Assembly: GCF_000718165.1 (NCBI RefSeq)
Contig: NZ_JOEY01000003.1
Location: 186,001 to 250,000, forward strand
Source: Streptomyces fulvoviolaceus
GTDB taxonomy: Bacteria > Actinomycetota > Actinomycetes > Streptomycetales > Streptomycetaceae
Direction of reading: 5' to 3'
DNA: 64,000 bases
Translations under genes and position numbers: made by a program
In this document: piece by piece, positions 1 through 8,410 of the stretch
Layout of the letters: each line of letters opens with the position of its first letter
Position numbering within the stretch: position 1 is the first letter of the stretch
The notes under the pieces: model-generated
Database searches by the model: none
The model's input: only the letters and a program-made list of their open reading frames with translations
Told to the model about the DNA's origin: nothing

Positions 1-104
1 TGAAGAAATTCTCGGCTGTTGCGGTGGTACGGCGATGAGTTCGGGAGCGTGGGTCGGTCTACCCCTGTGACAGCAAGACGGACCGCTTCCCACAGGAGAC
101 CCCG

Positions 105-578
105 ATGTCCGAGACCACCGCTTCCGTCCCCACCGTCACCTCGACCGTCTCCCGCGCCTCTCGCACCGTCGTGGCCGAGTCCTCGACCGCCCGCGGGCGC
201 CGTGCCCGGATCGCCCTGCGCACCCTGCAGGTGGTGCTGGCGCTCTTCTACGTGATCGCGAGCGCGCTGCCCAAGCTGATCGCGCACCCCTCGGCGGCCG
301 AGGGCTTCGACAAGATGGGCTGGGGCAGCGCGGGGATGTACACCATCGGTCTGCTCGAACTGGCCGGAGGCATCGCCCTGTTGATCCCGCTGCTGCAGTC
401 GGTGGCGGCCATGGCGCTGAGTGGCCTGATGGTGGGTGCGTTCGTCGTCACGCTCACCTACTTCGGAGGGGAGAACGCGGCGACACCGCTCATCCTGATC
501 GTGCCGCTCGCCCTGATCGCCTGGGCCCGGCGCGGGCACAACGCGGACCTGCTGCGGCTGGTACGACGACGGGCGTGA
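105..578 (+). CDS. DoxX-family membrane protein
   Basis: 157 aa. After a ~30-residue Ser/Thr/Arg-rich N-terminus there are four hydrophobic segments (about residues 40-57, 77-97, 100-122 and 127-142), with a proline-lysine pair after the first (ALPKL). This fits the four-helix DoxX/DoxX-like membrane family. The biochemical role of most DoxX-like proteins is unknown; some take part in redox or thiol homeostasis. The ATG has a good ribosome site (AGGAG) 8 bases upstream. It stands alone and ends at a strong hairpin shared with the convergent gene. Family confidence is high, function unknown. Confidence 0.8.
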   Translation: MSETTASVPTVTSTVSRASRTVVAESSTARGRRARIALRTLQVVLALFYVIASALPKLIAHPSAAEGFDKMGWGSAGMYTIGLLELAGGIALLIPLLQSVAAMALSGLMVGAFVVTLTYFGGENAATPLILIVPLALIAWARRGHNADLLRLVRRRA

Positions 579-607
579 ACGGCGAGCGGCTGTGCGGCCG
601 CCGCGGT

Positions 608-639
608 GAGGCCGGCGCTCCCGAAAGAGCGCCGGCCTC
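608..639. terminator. Bidirectional terminator hairpin
   Basis: A perfect 13-bp inverted repeat (GAGGCCGGCGCTC and its complement) surrounds a 6-base loop. It sits between the convergent DoxX and S4-domain genes, so it probably ends both transcripts. There is no long T-run, as is usual for Streptomyces terminators. Confidence 0.75.
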
Positions 640-680
640 ACCGCGACGGCCGACGCTGTGCGCGGGGTCGCTGCGCGCGG

Positions 681-1274
681 TCAGCCGCCCTCGGGAGGGC
701 CGGGGTGCCCCGGGTTTCCGCTTCCCGTGAGGCCTCGCAGGCGTTCCAGCTCGCGGCGGTCGCGCTTGGTCGGGCGGCCCGCGCCGCGGTCGCGGATGCC
801 GGCGGGGGCGACGGCCGCGCGGGGCGGCGGCGGGGGAGAGTTGTCGACGTAGCACTGGGCGGCCACGGGAGCGCCGACCCGTTTGCGGATCAGGCGCTTG
901 ACGATGACGACCCGCTCCCAGCCCTCCTGCCGGACCCGCACCTCGTCGCCGACGCGCACGGAGTACGCGGGCTTCACGCGCTCGCCGTTCACCCGCACAT
1001 GCCCGCCCCGGCAGGCGGTGGCCCCCGCGGAACGGGTCTTGACCAGCCGTACGGACCAGATCCAGCTGTCGAGGCGCACGGCCTCACCGCTCTGCACGCC
1101 TGCCGCCTCGGCGGCGGCCACGGCGGCGGCGATCTTCGGATCCACGGCCTTCGGGTCCACGGCCTTCGGATCCACGGCCTTCGGGTCGGCGGTCTTCGAC
1201 TCGGAGGCGTCGGCCTTCGTGCCGGTCCCGTCGGCGTCGCTCGCCTTGTCGTCGTCCTCGCGCTCCACAGCCAT
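681..1274 (-). CDS. S4-domain RNA-binding protein (HslR-like)
   Basis: 197 aa from the ATG at 1274; upstream in-frame sequence looks non-coding. Residues ~55-120 form an S4 RNA-binding domain (VRLDSWIWSVRLVKTRS, then GHVRVNGERVKPAYSVRVGD), as in heat-shock ribosome-rescue protein HslR/YrfH. The N-terminal ~45 residues are an acidic/lysine linker with a PKAVD repeat encoded by a tandem ~15-bp DNA repeat (about 1135-1185). This copy number may vary between strains. The C-terminus is basic and Gly/Pro-rich (residues ~150-197), typical of actinobacterial members. Likely binds structured RNA or stalled 50S subunits, by family only. Confidence 0.82.
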   Translation of the reverse strand: MAVEREDDDKASDADGTGTKADASESKTADPKAVDPKAVDPKAVDPKIAAAVAAAEAAGVQSGEAVRLDSWIWSVRLVKTRSAGATACRGGHVRVNGERVKPAYSVRVGDEVRVRQEGWERVVIVKRLIRKRVGAPVAAQCYVDNSPPPPPRAAVAPAGIRDRGAGRPTKRDRRELERLRGLTGSGNPGHPGPPEGG

Positions 1275-1368
1275 GCCTCCGACCTTAGTACCCGGGGTCG
1301 GGCGCATCGGAGGAGATTTCCGGGTGGGCCGCCCGGGGCGGCCGGGACACAGCCGTACGGTTGAGGGT

Positions 1369-2082
1369 GTGGACGCACTAGCCGACCTCGACCACCGCAT
1401 CGCGGACTGCCGCGCCTGCCCCCGCCTGGTCGACTGGCGCGAGGAGGTGGCCCGCACCAAGCGCGCCGCCTTCGCCGACTGGACCTACTGGGGCCGGCCG
1501 GTCCCCGGCTTCGGTCCGCCGGACGCCCGCCTGCTGATCGTCGGTCTCGCCCCGGCCGCGCACGGCGGCAACCGCACGGGTCGGATGTTCACCGGCGACC
1601 GTTCCGGAGACGTGCTGTACCAGGCGCTGTACGACGTCGGGCTCGCCTCCCGGCCCACGTCCGTGACGGCGGACGACGGCCTGGAGCTGTACGGCGTGCG
1701 GGTCACCTCGCCCGTGCACTGCGCCCCGCCCGCCAACAAGCCCACCCCCGGCGAACGGGACGCCTGTCGGCCCTGGCTCTCCCAGGAGCTGCGGCTGCTG
1801 CGGCCGACCCTGCGGGCCGTGGTCGTGCTCGGCGCCTTCGGCTGGCAGGCCGCGCTGCCCGTGTTCGCCGAGGCGGGGTGGAGCGTGCCCCGACCGCGGC
1901 CCGCCTTCGGCCACGGAACCCGGGTCCCGCTGGACGGACTCGACCTCTTCGGCTGCTACCACGTCAGCCAGCGCAACACCTTCACCGGCCGGCTCACGCC
2001 CGCGATGCTGCGGGACGTGCTGCGCACGGCGGCGGAGTCGGCGGGGCTGCCCTGCGTAAATGGGGCGACCGGGCCGTCGTAG
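1369..2082 (+). CDS. Uracil-DNA glycosylase, family 5 (UdgB-like)
   Basis: 237 aa from GTG 1369. Removes uracil and related deaminated bases from DNA as the first step of base excision repair. Cys14, Cys17, Cys118 and Cys133 are spaced as the four ligands of the [4Fe-4S] cluster of family 4/5 UDGs. Motif A (GLAPAAHGGNRTG, from residue 59) has the alanine/histidine form of family 5, which lacks the catalytic Asp/Asn of other UDGs. Motif B is HVSQRNTFTGRLT near the C-terminus. The start is inferred from homologous N-termini (DALADLDHRIADCRACP). No strong ribosome site is seen, so a slightly different start is possible. The next gene follows after 18 bases. Confidence 0.88.
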   Translation: MDALADLDHRIADCRACPRLVDWREEVARTKRAAFADWTYWGRPVPGFGPPDARLLIVGLAPAAHGGNRTGRMFTGDRSGDVLYQALYDVGLASRPTSVTADDGLELYGVRVTSPVHCAPPANKPTPGERDACRPWLSQELRLLRPTLRAVVVLGAFGWQAALPVFAEAGWSVPRPRPAFGHGTRVPLDGLDLFGCYHVSQRNTFTGRLTPAMLRDVLRTAAESAGLPCVNGATGPS

Positions 2083-2100
2083 GAGAGTTAGGGTCGCCGG

Positions 2101-3054
2101 ATGCCCCTTTACCCGGAGATCGAACCGTACGACCACGGCATGCTCGACGTCGGCGACGGCAACCGCGTGTACTGGGAGACCAGCGGGAACCCGCACGGCA
2201 AGCCCGCGGTGGTGCTGCACGGCGGGCCGGGGTCCGGCTGCACGCCGTGGGCGCGGCGCCTCTTCGACCCCGACGCGTACCGGATCGTGCTGCTGGACCA
2301 GCGCGGCGCGGGGCGTTCCACACCGCCCGCGAGCGCGTACGACACCGACATGAGCGTCAATACGATCCCTCACCTGATCGCCGATCTGGAGCTGCTGCGG
2401 CGGCAGTTGGGGATCGAGCGGTGGCTGGTGTGGGGTGTGTCGTTCGGGTCGGTGCTGGGGCTGCGGTACGCGCAGACGCATCCCGAGGCCGTGACGGAGG
2501 TGGTGCTGACGGGGATCACGACCGGTTCGGACGCCGAAGTGGCCTTGCTGACCAGGGGACTCGGGAAGATCTTCCCGGACGCCTTCGAGCGGTTCGTCGG
2601 CGAACTGCCGGACGGCGAGCGGGACGGGAACCCCGCGGCCGCCTACAACCGGCTGCTCGAATCACCTGACATCGAGGTGCGCGAGCGGGCGGCACGGGCC
2701 TGGACCGACTGGGAGACGGCCATCGTTCCCGCCCCGCCTCGGTCGGTCGCACGCTACGAAGACCCGGTGTTCCGCCTCGGCTTCGCCCGCACCGTCACGC
2801 ACTACTGGGGCAACGGCCACTTCCTGGGTGAGGACGGCGTCGTCCTGCGCGACGCGCACCTGCTCAAGGACATCCCGGGCACCCTGGTGCAGGGCAGCCT
2901 CGACTTCGGCAATCTCCTCGGCATCGTCTGGCGGCTCCATCAGGCCTGGCCGGGAAGCGAGTTGGTGGTGATCGACGAGGTCGGGCACAACGCGGGGGCG
3001 CCGGGAGTGGCCCAGGCGATGGTGGCGGCGACCGACAAGTACGCGCGCCGCTAG
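2101..3054 (+). CDS. pip: Proline iminopeptidase (alpha/beta hydrolase)
   Basis: 317 aa, the usual length of the S33 family. Cleaves N-terminal proline from peptides in the cytoplasm. The oxyanion motif HGGPGSG starts at His40. The nucleophile elbow is GVSFGS with Ser114 (E. coli-type enzymes have GGSWGS). The acid is the Asp in QGSLDFG and the base is the His of DEVGHNAG. The ribosome site AGGAGAG lies ahead of the ATG. Its TAG stop overlaps the stop of the convergent GntR gene by two bases, leaving no spacer for a terminator. The Trp-to-Phe change in the elbow means another small-substrate S33 hydrolase cannot be excluded. Confidence 0.85.
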   Translation: MPLYPEIEPYDHGMLDVGDGNRVYWETSGNPHGKPAVVLHGGPGSGCTPWARRLFDPDAYRIVLLDQRGAGRSTPPASAYDTDMSVNTIPHLIADLELLRRQLGIERWLVWGVSFGSVLGLRYAQTHPEAVTEVVLTGITTGSDAEVALLTRGLGKIFPDAFERFVGELPDGERDGNPAAAYNRLLESPDIEVRERAARAWTDWETAIVPAPPRSVARYEDPVFRLGFARTVTHYWGNGHFLGEDGVVLRDAHLLKDIPGTLVQGSLDFGNLLGIVWRLHQAWPGSELVVIDEVGHNAGAPGVAQAMVAATDKYARR

Positions 3055-3719
3055 ATCGGTTCGCCGGTGTCCGCGAACAACTGCCGTACCGTCGACTCGT
3101 AGTTGGTCCGCACGTGCGCGAGTGCGTGCGCGCGGGCCCGCTCCGGGTCGCCGGAGGCGATCGCCTCGTACAACTCGCGGTGTTCGACGAGGAGTTGGGG
3201 CCACTCCTCGTTCCGCCGGGTCATCCAGCGCAGCCGCCCTGCGACCGGTTCGAGGGCCTCGATCAGCAGGCTGTTGCCCGCCATCGCCACGATGCGGTCG
3301 TGGAGCCGGCTGTTGATGTCCGTGATCTTCTCCGCGTCCCCGGCCTCGGTCGCGGCGGCCGAGAGATCGAGCAGGGCCTCGACCTCGGCAAGATCCTGCG
3401 GTGTCGCGCGGGACGCGGCCAGCCCGGCCGCGTACACCTCCAGTGCCTCGCGCAGCTCGAAGAGCTCCTTGACGTCGTTCGGGGTCAGCCGGCGCACGAC
3501 CGCGCGGCGCGGCGTCTCGAAGTGGACGAACCCTTCGGTGACCAGGGCCCGGATCGCCTCCCGGACCGGTACCCGCGAGACCCCGAAGCGCTCGGCCAGT
3601 TCGCGTTCGACGAGCCGGTCGCCGGGGCGCAGATCGCCCGCGATGATCTCCTGTCGCAGGGTCGCCAGGACGCGCTCGCGGACTGCGCCCAGGGGTTCGA
3701 TCTTCGTCGCGGAGCTCAT
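3051..3719 (-). CDS. GntR-family regulator, FCD (FadR) subfamily
   Basis: 222 aa. Winged helix at residues ~8-75 (LATLRQEIIAGDLRPGDRL, then FGVSRVPVREAIRALVTEG). An FCD ligand-binding domain covers ~80-210, with the usual metal-ligand pattern (Asp/His in INSRLHDRIVAMAGN, and His in the ALAHV segment). FCD regulators bind small carboxylates or similar metabolites. It is divergent from the NCS1 permease and racemase-fold genes. The intergenic region holds a perfect palindrome of the FadR-subfamily type, so it probably represses that pair and is released by the transported substrate. Confidence 0.9.
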   Translation of the reverse strand: MSSATKIEPLGAVRERVLATLRQEIIAGDLRPGDRLVERELAERFGVSRVPVREAIRALVTEGFVHFETPRRAVVRRLTPNDVKELFELREALEVYAAGLAASRATPQDLAEVEALLDLSAAATEAGDAEKITDINSRLHDRIVAMAGNSLLIEALEPVAGRLRWMTRRNEEWPQLLVEHRELYEAIASGDPERARAHALAHVRTNYESTVRQLFADTGEPI

Positions 3720-3811
3720 GGAGCCATCTTCCCCGACCCGGGGGGTGTTTTACGGAGCGTTAACGACAGCGACATCGGCCGGAACGCTTGACGGGAGGAG
3801 CATGACCGCAG

Positions 3812-3825
3812 TTTGGTATACCAAA
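3812..3825. promoter_or_regulatory. Probable GntR/FCD operator
   Basis: TTTGGTATACCAAA is a perfect 14-bp palindrome and contains the TGGTATACCA core typical of FadR-subfamily operators. It lies ~50 bases ahead of the permease start and ~95 ahead of the divergent GntR start, where it could control both. Confidence 0.7.
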
Positions 3826-3876
3826 ACTGGATTCCAAGCGACCGCCGCCCTCCTCCCCCTTGCTCCTGGAGGCCCC

Positions 3877-5328
3877 GTGTCCCTCGCCGACAGTGCCGTA
3901 GCCACCGGCACATCAGCGTTCGTCCCCGACCCCCGGCTCACCAACGAAGACCTCGCGCCCGCCGAGAAGCGGAACTGGAAGGTCTTCGACCTCTTCGCCA
4001 TGTGGATGTCCGACGTCCACAATCTCGGCAACTACACGTTCGCGGCCGGTCTGCTGGTCCTCGGTATGAACGTGTGGCAGGTCTTCACGTCCCTGCTCGT
4101 CGGCTTCGTGATCATCTACGTCGGCATGAACTGGATGGGGAAGATCGGCCAGGCCCACGGCGTCCCGTTCCCCGTCGTCAGCCGCATCAGCTTCGGCGTG
4201 TGGGGCGCGAACATCCCGGCCCTCATCCGGGCCGTGATCGCCATCATGTGGTACGGCATCCAGACCTACCTGGCCTCGGTCGCGGTGAACGTGATGCTGC
4301 TGGCGGCCTGGCCGGGCCTGGAGTCGTGGACCCGCAGCTCCTTCCTCGGCCTGGACGCGCTCGGCTGGGTCTCCTTCGTGTCCCTCTGGCTCGTCCAGGC
4401 GCTGATCATCAGCCAGGGCATGGAGTCGGTGCGCAAGTTCCAGGACTTCTGCGGCCCGGCGATCTGGCTGGTGATGATCGCGCTGGCCATCTGGGTCCTG
4501 GCCAAGGCCGGCTGGAGCATCTCGCTCACCACCACCCCGCACCCGGTCTCGGTCGGCGAGCAGTGGCGGCAGTGGTTCGGCGCGATCGGCCTGATCCTCG
4601 CCACCTACGGCACGCTGATGCTCAACTTCTGCGACTTCTCCCGCTTCGCACCGGACTACAAGACCGTGCGCCGCGGCAACTTCTGGGGCCTGCCCATCAA
4701 CTCGACGGCGTTCGTGGTCGTCTCCGTGATCGTCACCGCGGGCTCGCTGGAGGTCTGGGGCGAGGCCATCACCGACCCGGCGGAGCTCGTCGCCAAGGTC
4801 GGCAACACCTGGGTGATGGTGCTGGGCGCGCTGACCTTCGCCATCGCCACCATGGGCGTCAACATCGTCGCCAACTTCGTCTCACCGGCGTACGACCTCG
4901 CCAACGTCTGGCCGCAGAAGATCACTTTCAAGATCGGCGGCCTGATCAGCACGGTGGCCGCGCTGGTCGTGACCCCCTGGAACCTCTTCTCGAACCCGAC
5001 GGTCGTCAACTACTTCCTCGGCGGCCTCGGCGCCTTCCTGGGCCCGCTGTTCGGCGTGATCATGCTCGACTACTACTGGGTCAAGAAGGGTCGCGTGGAT
5101 GTGAACGAGTTGTTCGACGCCACCCCCGGCTCCCGCTACTACTACCGCAAGGGCGTCAACCCCAAGGCCCTGTGGGCGTTCCTGCCGGCGGCCGGCGTCG
5201 CCGGAGTGCTCGCCCTGGTGAAGACGTTCAGCGACGTGGCCCCGTACTCGTGGTTCATCGGTACGGCGCTGGCGGCCGGGCTGTACGCGGTCCTCTGCCG
5301 GAGCGAGCGCACGGCTGCGGAGGTCTGA
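3877..5328 (+). CDS. NCS1-family nucleobase/hydantoin/allantoin permease
   Basis: 483 aa from GTG 3877, which has CTGGAGG directly upstream. About 12 membrane segments. The N-terminus (DLAPAEKRNWKVFDLFAMW, then MSDVHNLGNYTFAAGL) and the segment PFPVVSRISFGVWGANIPAL are hallmarks of NCS1 sodium- or proton-coupled symporters such as Mhp1, PucI and CodB. The conserved WGPS/NF region is present as LNFCDFSRFAPDYK. The substrate cannot be read from sequence alone. The racemase-fold gene five bases downstream and the FCD regulator point to a hydantoin, allantoin or related ureide. Confidence 0.88.
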   Translation: MSLADSAVATGTSAFVPDPRLTNEDLAPAEKRNWKVFDLFAMWMSDVHNLGNYTFAAGLLVLGMNVWQVFTSLLVGFVIIYVGMNWMGKIGQAHGVPFPVVSRISFGVWGANIPALIRAVIAIMWYGIQTYLASVAVNVMLLAAWPGLESWTRSSFLGLDALGWVSFVSLWLVQALIISQGMESVRKFQDFCGPAIWLVMIALAIWVLAKAGWSISLTTTPHPVSVGEQWRQWFGAIGLILATYGTLMLNFCDFSRFAPDYKTVRRGNFWGLPINSTAFVVVSVIVTAGSLEVWGEAITDPAELVAKVGNTWVMVLGALTFAIATMGVNIVANFVSPAYDLANVWPQKITFKIGGLISTVAALVVTPWNLFSNPTVVNYFLGGLGAFLGPLFGVIMLDYYWVKKGRVDVNELFDATPGSRYYYRKGVNPKALWAFLPAAGVAGVLALVKTFSDVAPYSWFIGTALAAGLYAVLCRSERTAAEV

Positions 5329-5333
5329 GCGGA

Positions 5334-6053
5334 GTGCGGATCGTCGTCACCAACTGCAACACCACGCAGGAGATGACCGAGGAGATCGTACGAGGTGCCC
5401 GGGCCGCCGCAGGTCCGGGCACCACCGTGACCGGGCTGACCCCGGCGTGGGGGCCCGAGTCGGCGGAGGGCTGGCTCGACAGCTACCTGTCGGCGGCGGC
5501 CGTCATCGATCTGCTGCGGACGTACGACGGTCCCGCGTACGACGCCGTGGTCATGGCCGGCTTCGGCGAGCACGGACGGGAAGGCGTCCGGGAGTTGGTG
5601 GACGTACCGGTCGTCGACATCACGGAGGCCGCGGCCCATCTCGCCTGTCTGCTCGGGCGGCGGTACGGCGTCGTCACCACGCTGGAACGCTCGTGCGGCC
5701 AGATCGAGGACAGCCTGGAGACGGCGGGTGTGGGCCGCAACTGCGCCGCCGTGGTGGGGACGGGACTGAGCGTCCTGGAGCTCGGCGATACGGCCCGCAC
5801 GGAGGCGGCGTTCCTGACGGCGGCCGAGCGGGCGCGCGCGGCCGGCGCCGAGGTGCTGGTGCTGGGCTGCGCCGGAATGACCGGGCTGCAGCGGACGGTG
5901 GGGGAGAAGCTGGGGCTTCCGGTCGTCGACGGGGTCGGGGCGGCGGTGAAGCTCGCGGAGTCACTGGTCGCGCTGGGGCTGACGACCAGCCGGGCGGGGA
6001 GTTACGCGAAGCCGGTGCCGAAGGAGCGGGTGTGGGGGCGGCCGGCGACATGA
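5334..6053 (+). CDS. Asp/Glu/hydantoin racemase-fold protein with one active-site Cys
   Basis: 239 aa from GTG 5334, five bases after the permease stop, so co-transcribed. Same length and fold as hydantoin racemase HyuE and allantoin racemase, which use two cysteines near residues 76 and 181. The second is present (Cys179 in VLGCAGMTGL). The first position is glycine (Gly76 in VMAGFGEHG, where racemases have ACFGDPG). A Gly plus single distal Cys is also the arrangement of arylmalonate decarboxylase. The reaction may therefore be a decarboxylation or one-base isomerisation rather than true racemisation. Substrate is presumably delivered by the adjacent NCS1 carrier. Confidence 0.75.
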   Translation: MRIVVTNCNTTQEMTEEIVRGARAAAGPGTTVTGLTPAWGPESAEGWLDSYLSAAAVIDLLRTYDGPAYDAVVMAGFGEHGREGVRELVDVPVVDITEAAAHLACLLGRRYGVVTTLERSCGQIEDSLETAGVGRNCAAVVGTGLSVLELGDTARTEAAFLTAAERARAAGAEVLVLGCAGMTGLQRTVGEKLGLPVVDGVGAAVKLAESLVALGLTTSRAGSYAKPVPKERVWGRPAT

Positions 6054-6064
6054 CGGGCCCGTCG

Positions 6065-6535
6065 TCACGGCCGCCAGAGGTACCGGACGTCGGGCTCCCG
6101 CTCCTCGTTGCCGCTGCCGTCGGTGCGCTCGGACTCGACGAAGCCGTGACGTTCGTAGAAGCGGTGGGCGGGCTTGTTGACCTGGAAGGTCCACATGGTC
6201 AGCCCCTGCGGGCTCCGCTCCTTGGCGAGCGCGACGAACCGGTCGCCGATGCCGCGCCCGCGCCAGTCGGGGTCGAGATAGAGCTGGGACAGCAGGCCGT
6301 CGGCGAGGACCATCACCCCGACGATCCCGTCCGCGGCCTCGGCCTCGGCCACCCAGGTCTCGCGCAACGGCACCACCACGTCCCGGAAGTGGTTCCGCAC
6401 GTCGTCGTCGGACCGCGGCCGGACGACCGTCGGCAGCGCTGAGTCGAAGGAACGCAGCCAGACGTCGGCCGCGGCGGCGGCGTCGGCGGACACGGCCCGA
6501 CGGAGGGCGACGGAACCCATGAACACGGAACTCAT
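6065..6535 (-). CDS. GNAT-family N-acetyltransferase
   Basis: 156 aa from the ATG at 6535, which is preceded by TAGGAG. Acetyl-CoA binding motif A is LYLDPDWRGRGIGDRFVALA (residues ~90-110), followed by the MWTFQVNKPAHRFYERHGF strand-helix typical of GNAT enzymes. Substrate unknown. Its start lies 8 bases beyond the stop of the RidA-family gene, so the two form one transcription unit. Confidence 0.85.
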   Translation of the reverse strand: MSSVFMGSVALRRAVSADAAAAADVWLRSFDSALPTVVRPRSDDDVRNHFRDVVVPLRETWVAEAEAADGIVGVMVLADGLLSQLYLDPDWRGRGIGDRFVALAKERSPQGLTMWTFQVNKPAHRFYERHGFVESERTDGSGNEEREPDVRYLWRP

Positions 6536-6543
6536 GAACGCTC

Positions 6544-6945
6544 CTACTCCGGGACCACGGCCGTAGCCGTGATCTCCACCAACTGCCCGGTGTACCCGAG
6601 GCAGGCGACTCCTATCAGCGTCGACGAGTGGGGCCCGGTGCTGAGCCCGGACGCCTCGACGACCTCCCACACCTCGGACAACACCGAGGGCTCACTGCTC
6701 ACGACGTACACGTCGGTCGACAGCACATGCGCCAAGTCGCTGCCGACGGCGCCGAGTTGCTGTTCGAGGTTCGCGATCACCTGCTCGGCCTGCCGCGCGG
6801 GATCCCCCTCACCGACGATCTTCCCCTCGGCGTCGAGAGGAACCGCCCCGGCGAGAAAGGCCAGCTTGGTCCCGGCTTCCACGACGGAGGCGTGGGAGTA
6901 GGTGGGCGGCGGGAAGAGGGCGGGGGCGATGACGCGCTGGATCAC
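6544..6945 (-). CDS. RidA/YjgF-family protein lacking the catalytic arginine
   Basis: 133 aa, full length for the trimeric Rid fold. Classic RidA deaminates reactive 2-imino/enamino acids using an arginine in a VARLP-type segment. Here the aligned segment reads GVACLGYTG, so Cys seems to replace that Arg. It probably belongs to a Rid subfamily with another or no imine deaminase activity. First gene of a two-gene unit with the GNAT acetyltransferase. Confidence 0.82.
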   Translation of the reverse strand: MIQRVIAPALFPPPTYSHASVVEAGTKLAFLAGAVPLDAEGKIVGEGDPARQAEQVIANLEQQLGAVGSDLAHVLSTDVYVVSSEPSVLSEVWEVVEASGLSTGPHSSTLIGVACLGYTGQLVEITATAVVPE

Positions 6946-6999
6946 GTGGACTCCTGAGGTGAACTGCGGACAACCTGTCGATCATCCGAGCCTCCGGCG

Positions 7000-7299
7000 T
7001 CAATCGCACCCGAATTTCCGCACCGCCACCTCCCGCCGCCTGCGCCGAGCCGCGGCGCTTGCCGCGGCGGACCGCCGCGCCGCAGCCGCCGAGGCGGCCC
7101 GGAAGTCGTCGCCCCGCTCGGCGGCCTCGATCCGTTCGACGGCGTAGAGGCGCGTCTGCGGGGCCGACTTGAAGTGCGGGTTGGTGCGAAGCAGATCGGG
7201 CTCCCCGAGCAACTGCCGCACCATCCCGGTCGTCCAGCCCCGGGCGCGAAGTCCGGCTGCCGAGAGGTGCGTTCGCCCGTCCTTGTCGTACGTCGTCAT
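7000..7299 (-). CDS. Small conserved hypothetical protein with GWT...LGEPD motif
   Basis: 99 aa from the ATG at 7299. The first ~65 residues contain LRARGWTTGMVRQLLGEPD, then NPHFKSAPQTRLYAVERI. This short motif block occurs in assorted uncharacterised bacterial proteins and looks like a small helical, possibly nucleic-acid-binding unit. The rest is an Ala/Arg-rich helix (ASAAAARRSAAASAAARRRRR) that is strongly basic. No function is known to me. Stands alone, divergent from the nucleotidyltransferase gene. Confidence 0.65.
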   Translation of the reverse strand: MTTYDKDGRTHLSAAGLRARGWTTGMVRQLLGEPDLLRTNPHFKSAPQTRLYAVERIEAAERGDDFRAASAAAARRSAAASAAARRRRREVAVRKFGCD

Positions 7300-7472
7300 C
7301 ACTGCCCCCGTCGTTACACTGCGTGACGAGTTCATTGATAACGCGTGCCACTGACAATCGGCCCGAGGGGCGGACCGCTCACAGGGGATCGTGCCTCCGG
7401 AGGAGGCTGGGACTCGCGCCAAGGCACGGAATTGAATGGTGACCGCGGCACACGGCTACGTACCGTGCGCCC

Positions 7473-8252
7473 ATGACCTCCCTCTCCGACCCCGCCTTCC
7501 TCGACGCCACCGCCGACCGCCTCGCCGCCCTCCCCACGGTCCAGGCGGTAGCCCTCGGCGGCTCCCGTGCCCAGGGCACCCACAAACCCGACAGCGACTG
7601 GGACCTGGCCGTCTACTACCGCGGCCACTTCGACCCCGCCGGTCTCCGCGCCCTCGGCTGGGAGGGTGAGGTCTCCGAGGTCGGCGGGTGGGGCGGCGGG
7701 GTGTTCAACGGGGGTGCGTGGCTGACGATCGACGAGCGGCGGGTCGACGTCCACTACCGCGATCTCGACGTCGTGGAGCGGGAGTCGGCGGAGGCGGAGG
7801 AGGGGCGGTTCCGGGTGGAGCCGTTGCTGTTCCATCTGGCGGGGATTCCCAGCTACTTGATCGTCGCGGAGCTGGCGATCAACCAGGTGCTGCGGGGCGA
7901 ACTCCCGCGCCCTGCCGCCTATCCGGAGAAGCTGCGGCACACGGCGAGCGACCGCTGGTACGGCACCGCCCGCGCCACCCTCGCCTACGCGAAGGCCAAC
8001 CACGCCCCGGCGGGCCGCCTCACCCAGGTCGCGGGCGCGCTCGCCACGGCCGCCGTACAGGCCGGACACGCGGTGTTGGCGGCGCGCGGGGAATGGGTGA
8101 CGAACGAAAAGCGGTTGCTGGAACGGGCCGGGCTGCAGGACGTCGACGAGGTCGTCGGGCGGCTGCGCAAGGAGCCGGATGTGCTGCTGGGGGCCATCGC
8201 CGACTCGGAAAAGATCTTCGGGACAGCGATCGGCCGGCCATTGCGTTCATAA
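7473..8252 (+). CDS. Nucleotidyltransferase-domain protein
   Basis: 259 aa. The N-terminal motif GGSRAQGTHKPDSDWDL is the GS...DxD signature of DNA polymerase beta-type nucleotidyltransferases (minimal/KNTase class). A third acidic residue is plausible in RRVDVHYRDLD. The C-terminal ~130 residues are helical and could bind the acceptor. Members of this group modify antibiotics or proteins, or act as toxin-like NMP transferases; which applies here cannot be told. No antitoxin-like partner is adjacent. Confidence 0.78.
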   Translation: MTSLSDPAFLDATADRLAALPTVQAVALGGSRAQGTHKPDSDWDLAVYYRGHFDPAGLRALGWEGEVSEVGGWGGGVFNGGAWLTIDERRVDVHYRDLDVVERESAEAEEGRFRVEPLLFHLAGIPSYLIVAELAINQVLRGELPRPAAYPEKLRHTASDRWYGTARATLAYAKANHAPAGRLTQVAGALATAAVQAGHAVLAARGEWVTNEKRLLERAGLQDVDEVVGRLRKEPDVLLGAIADSEKIFGTAIGRPLRS

Positions 8253-8410
8253 AGAAACCGCCCCTCCCGCCAACCGTCACATCCCCGAAATACGAGGGTC
8301 CCAACTCCTCCAACAACGCGATCTATCGTGGACACCACAGCCCGTGATCCACCGTCCGGCCACCGTCGCCCGGAGGCACACCCCCGCCTCGCACAGACGA
8401 CAGGAGCCTT

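Noticed and set aside
1135..1185. Tandem repeat considered as a regulatory repeat
   Set aside because: It is in-frame coding for the PKAVD linker of the S4-domain protein.
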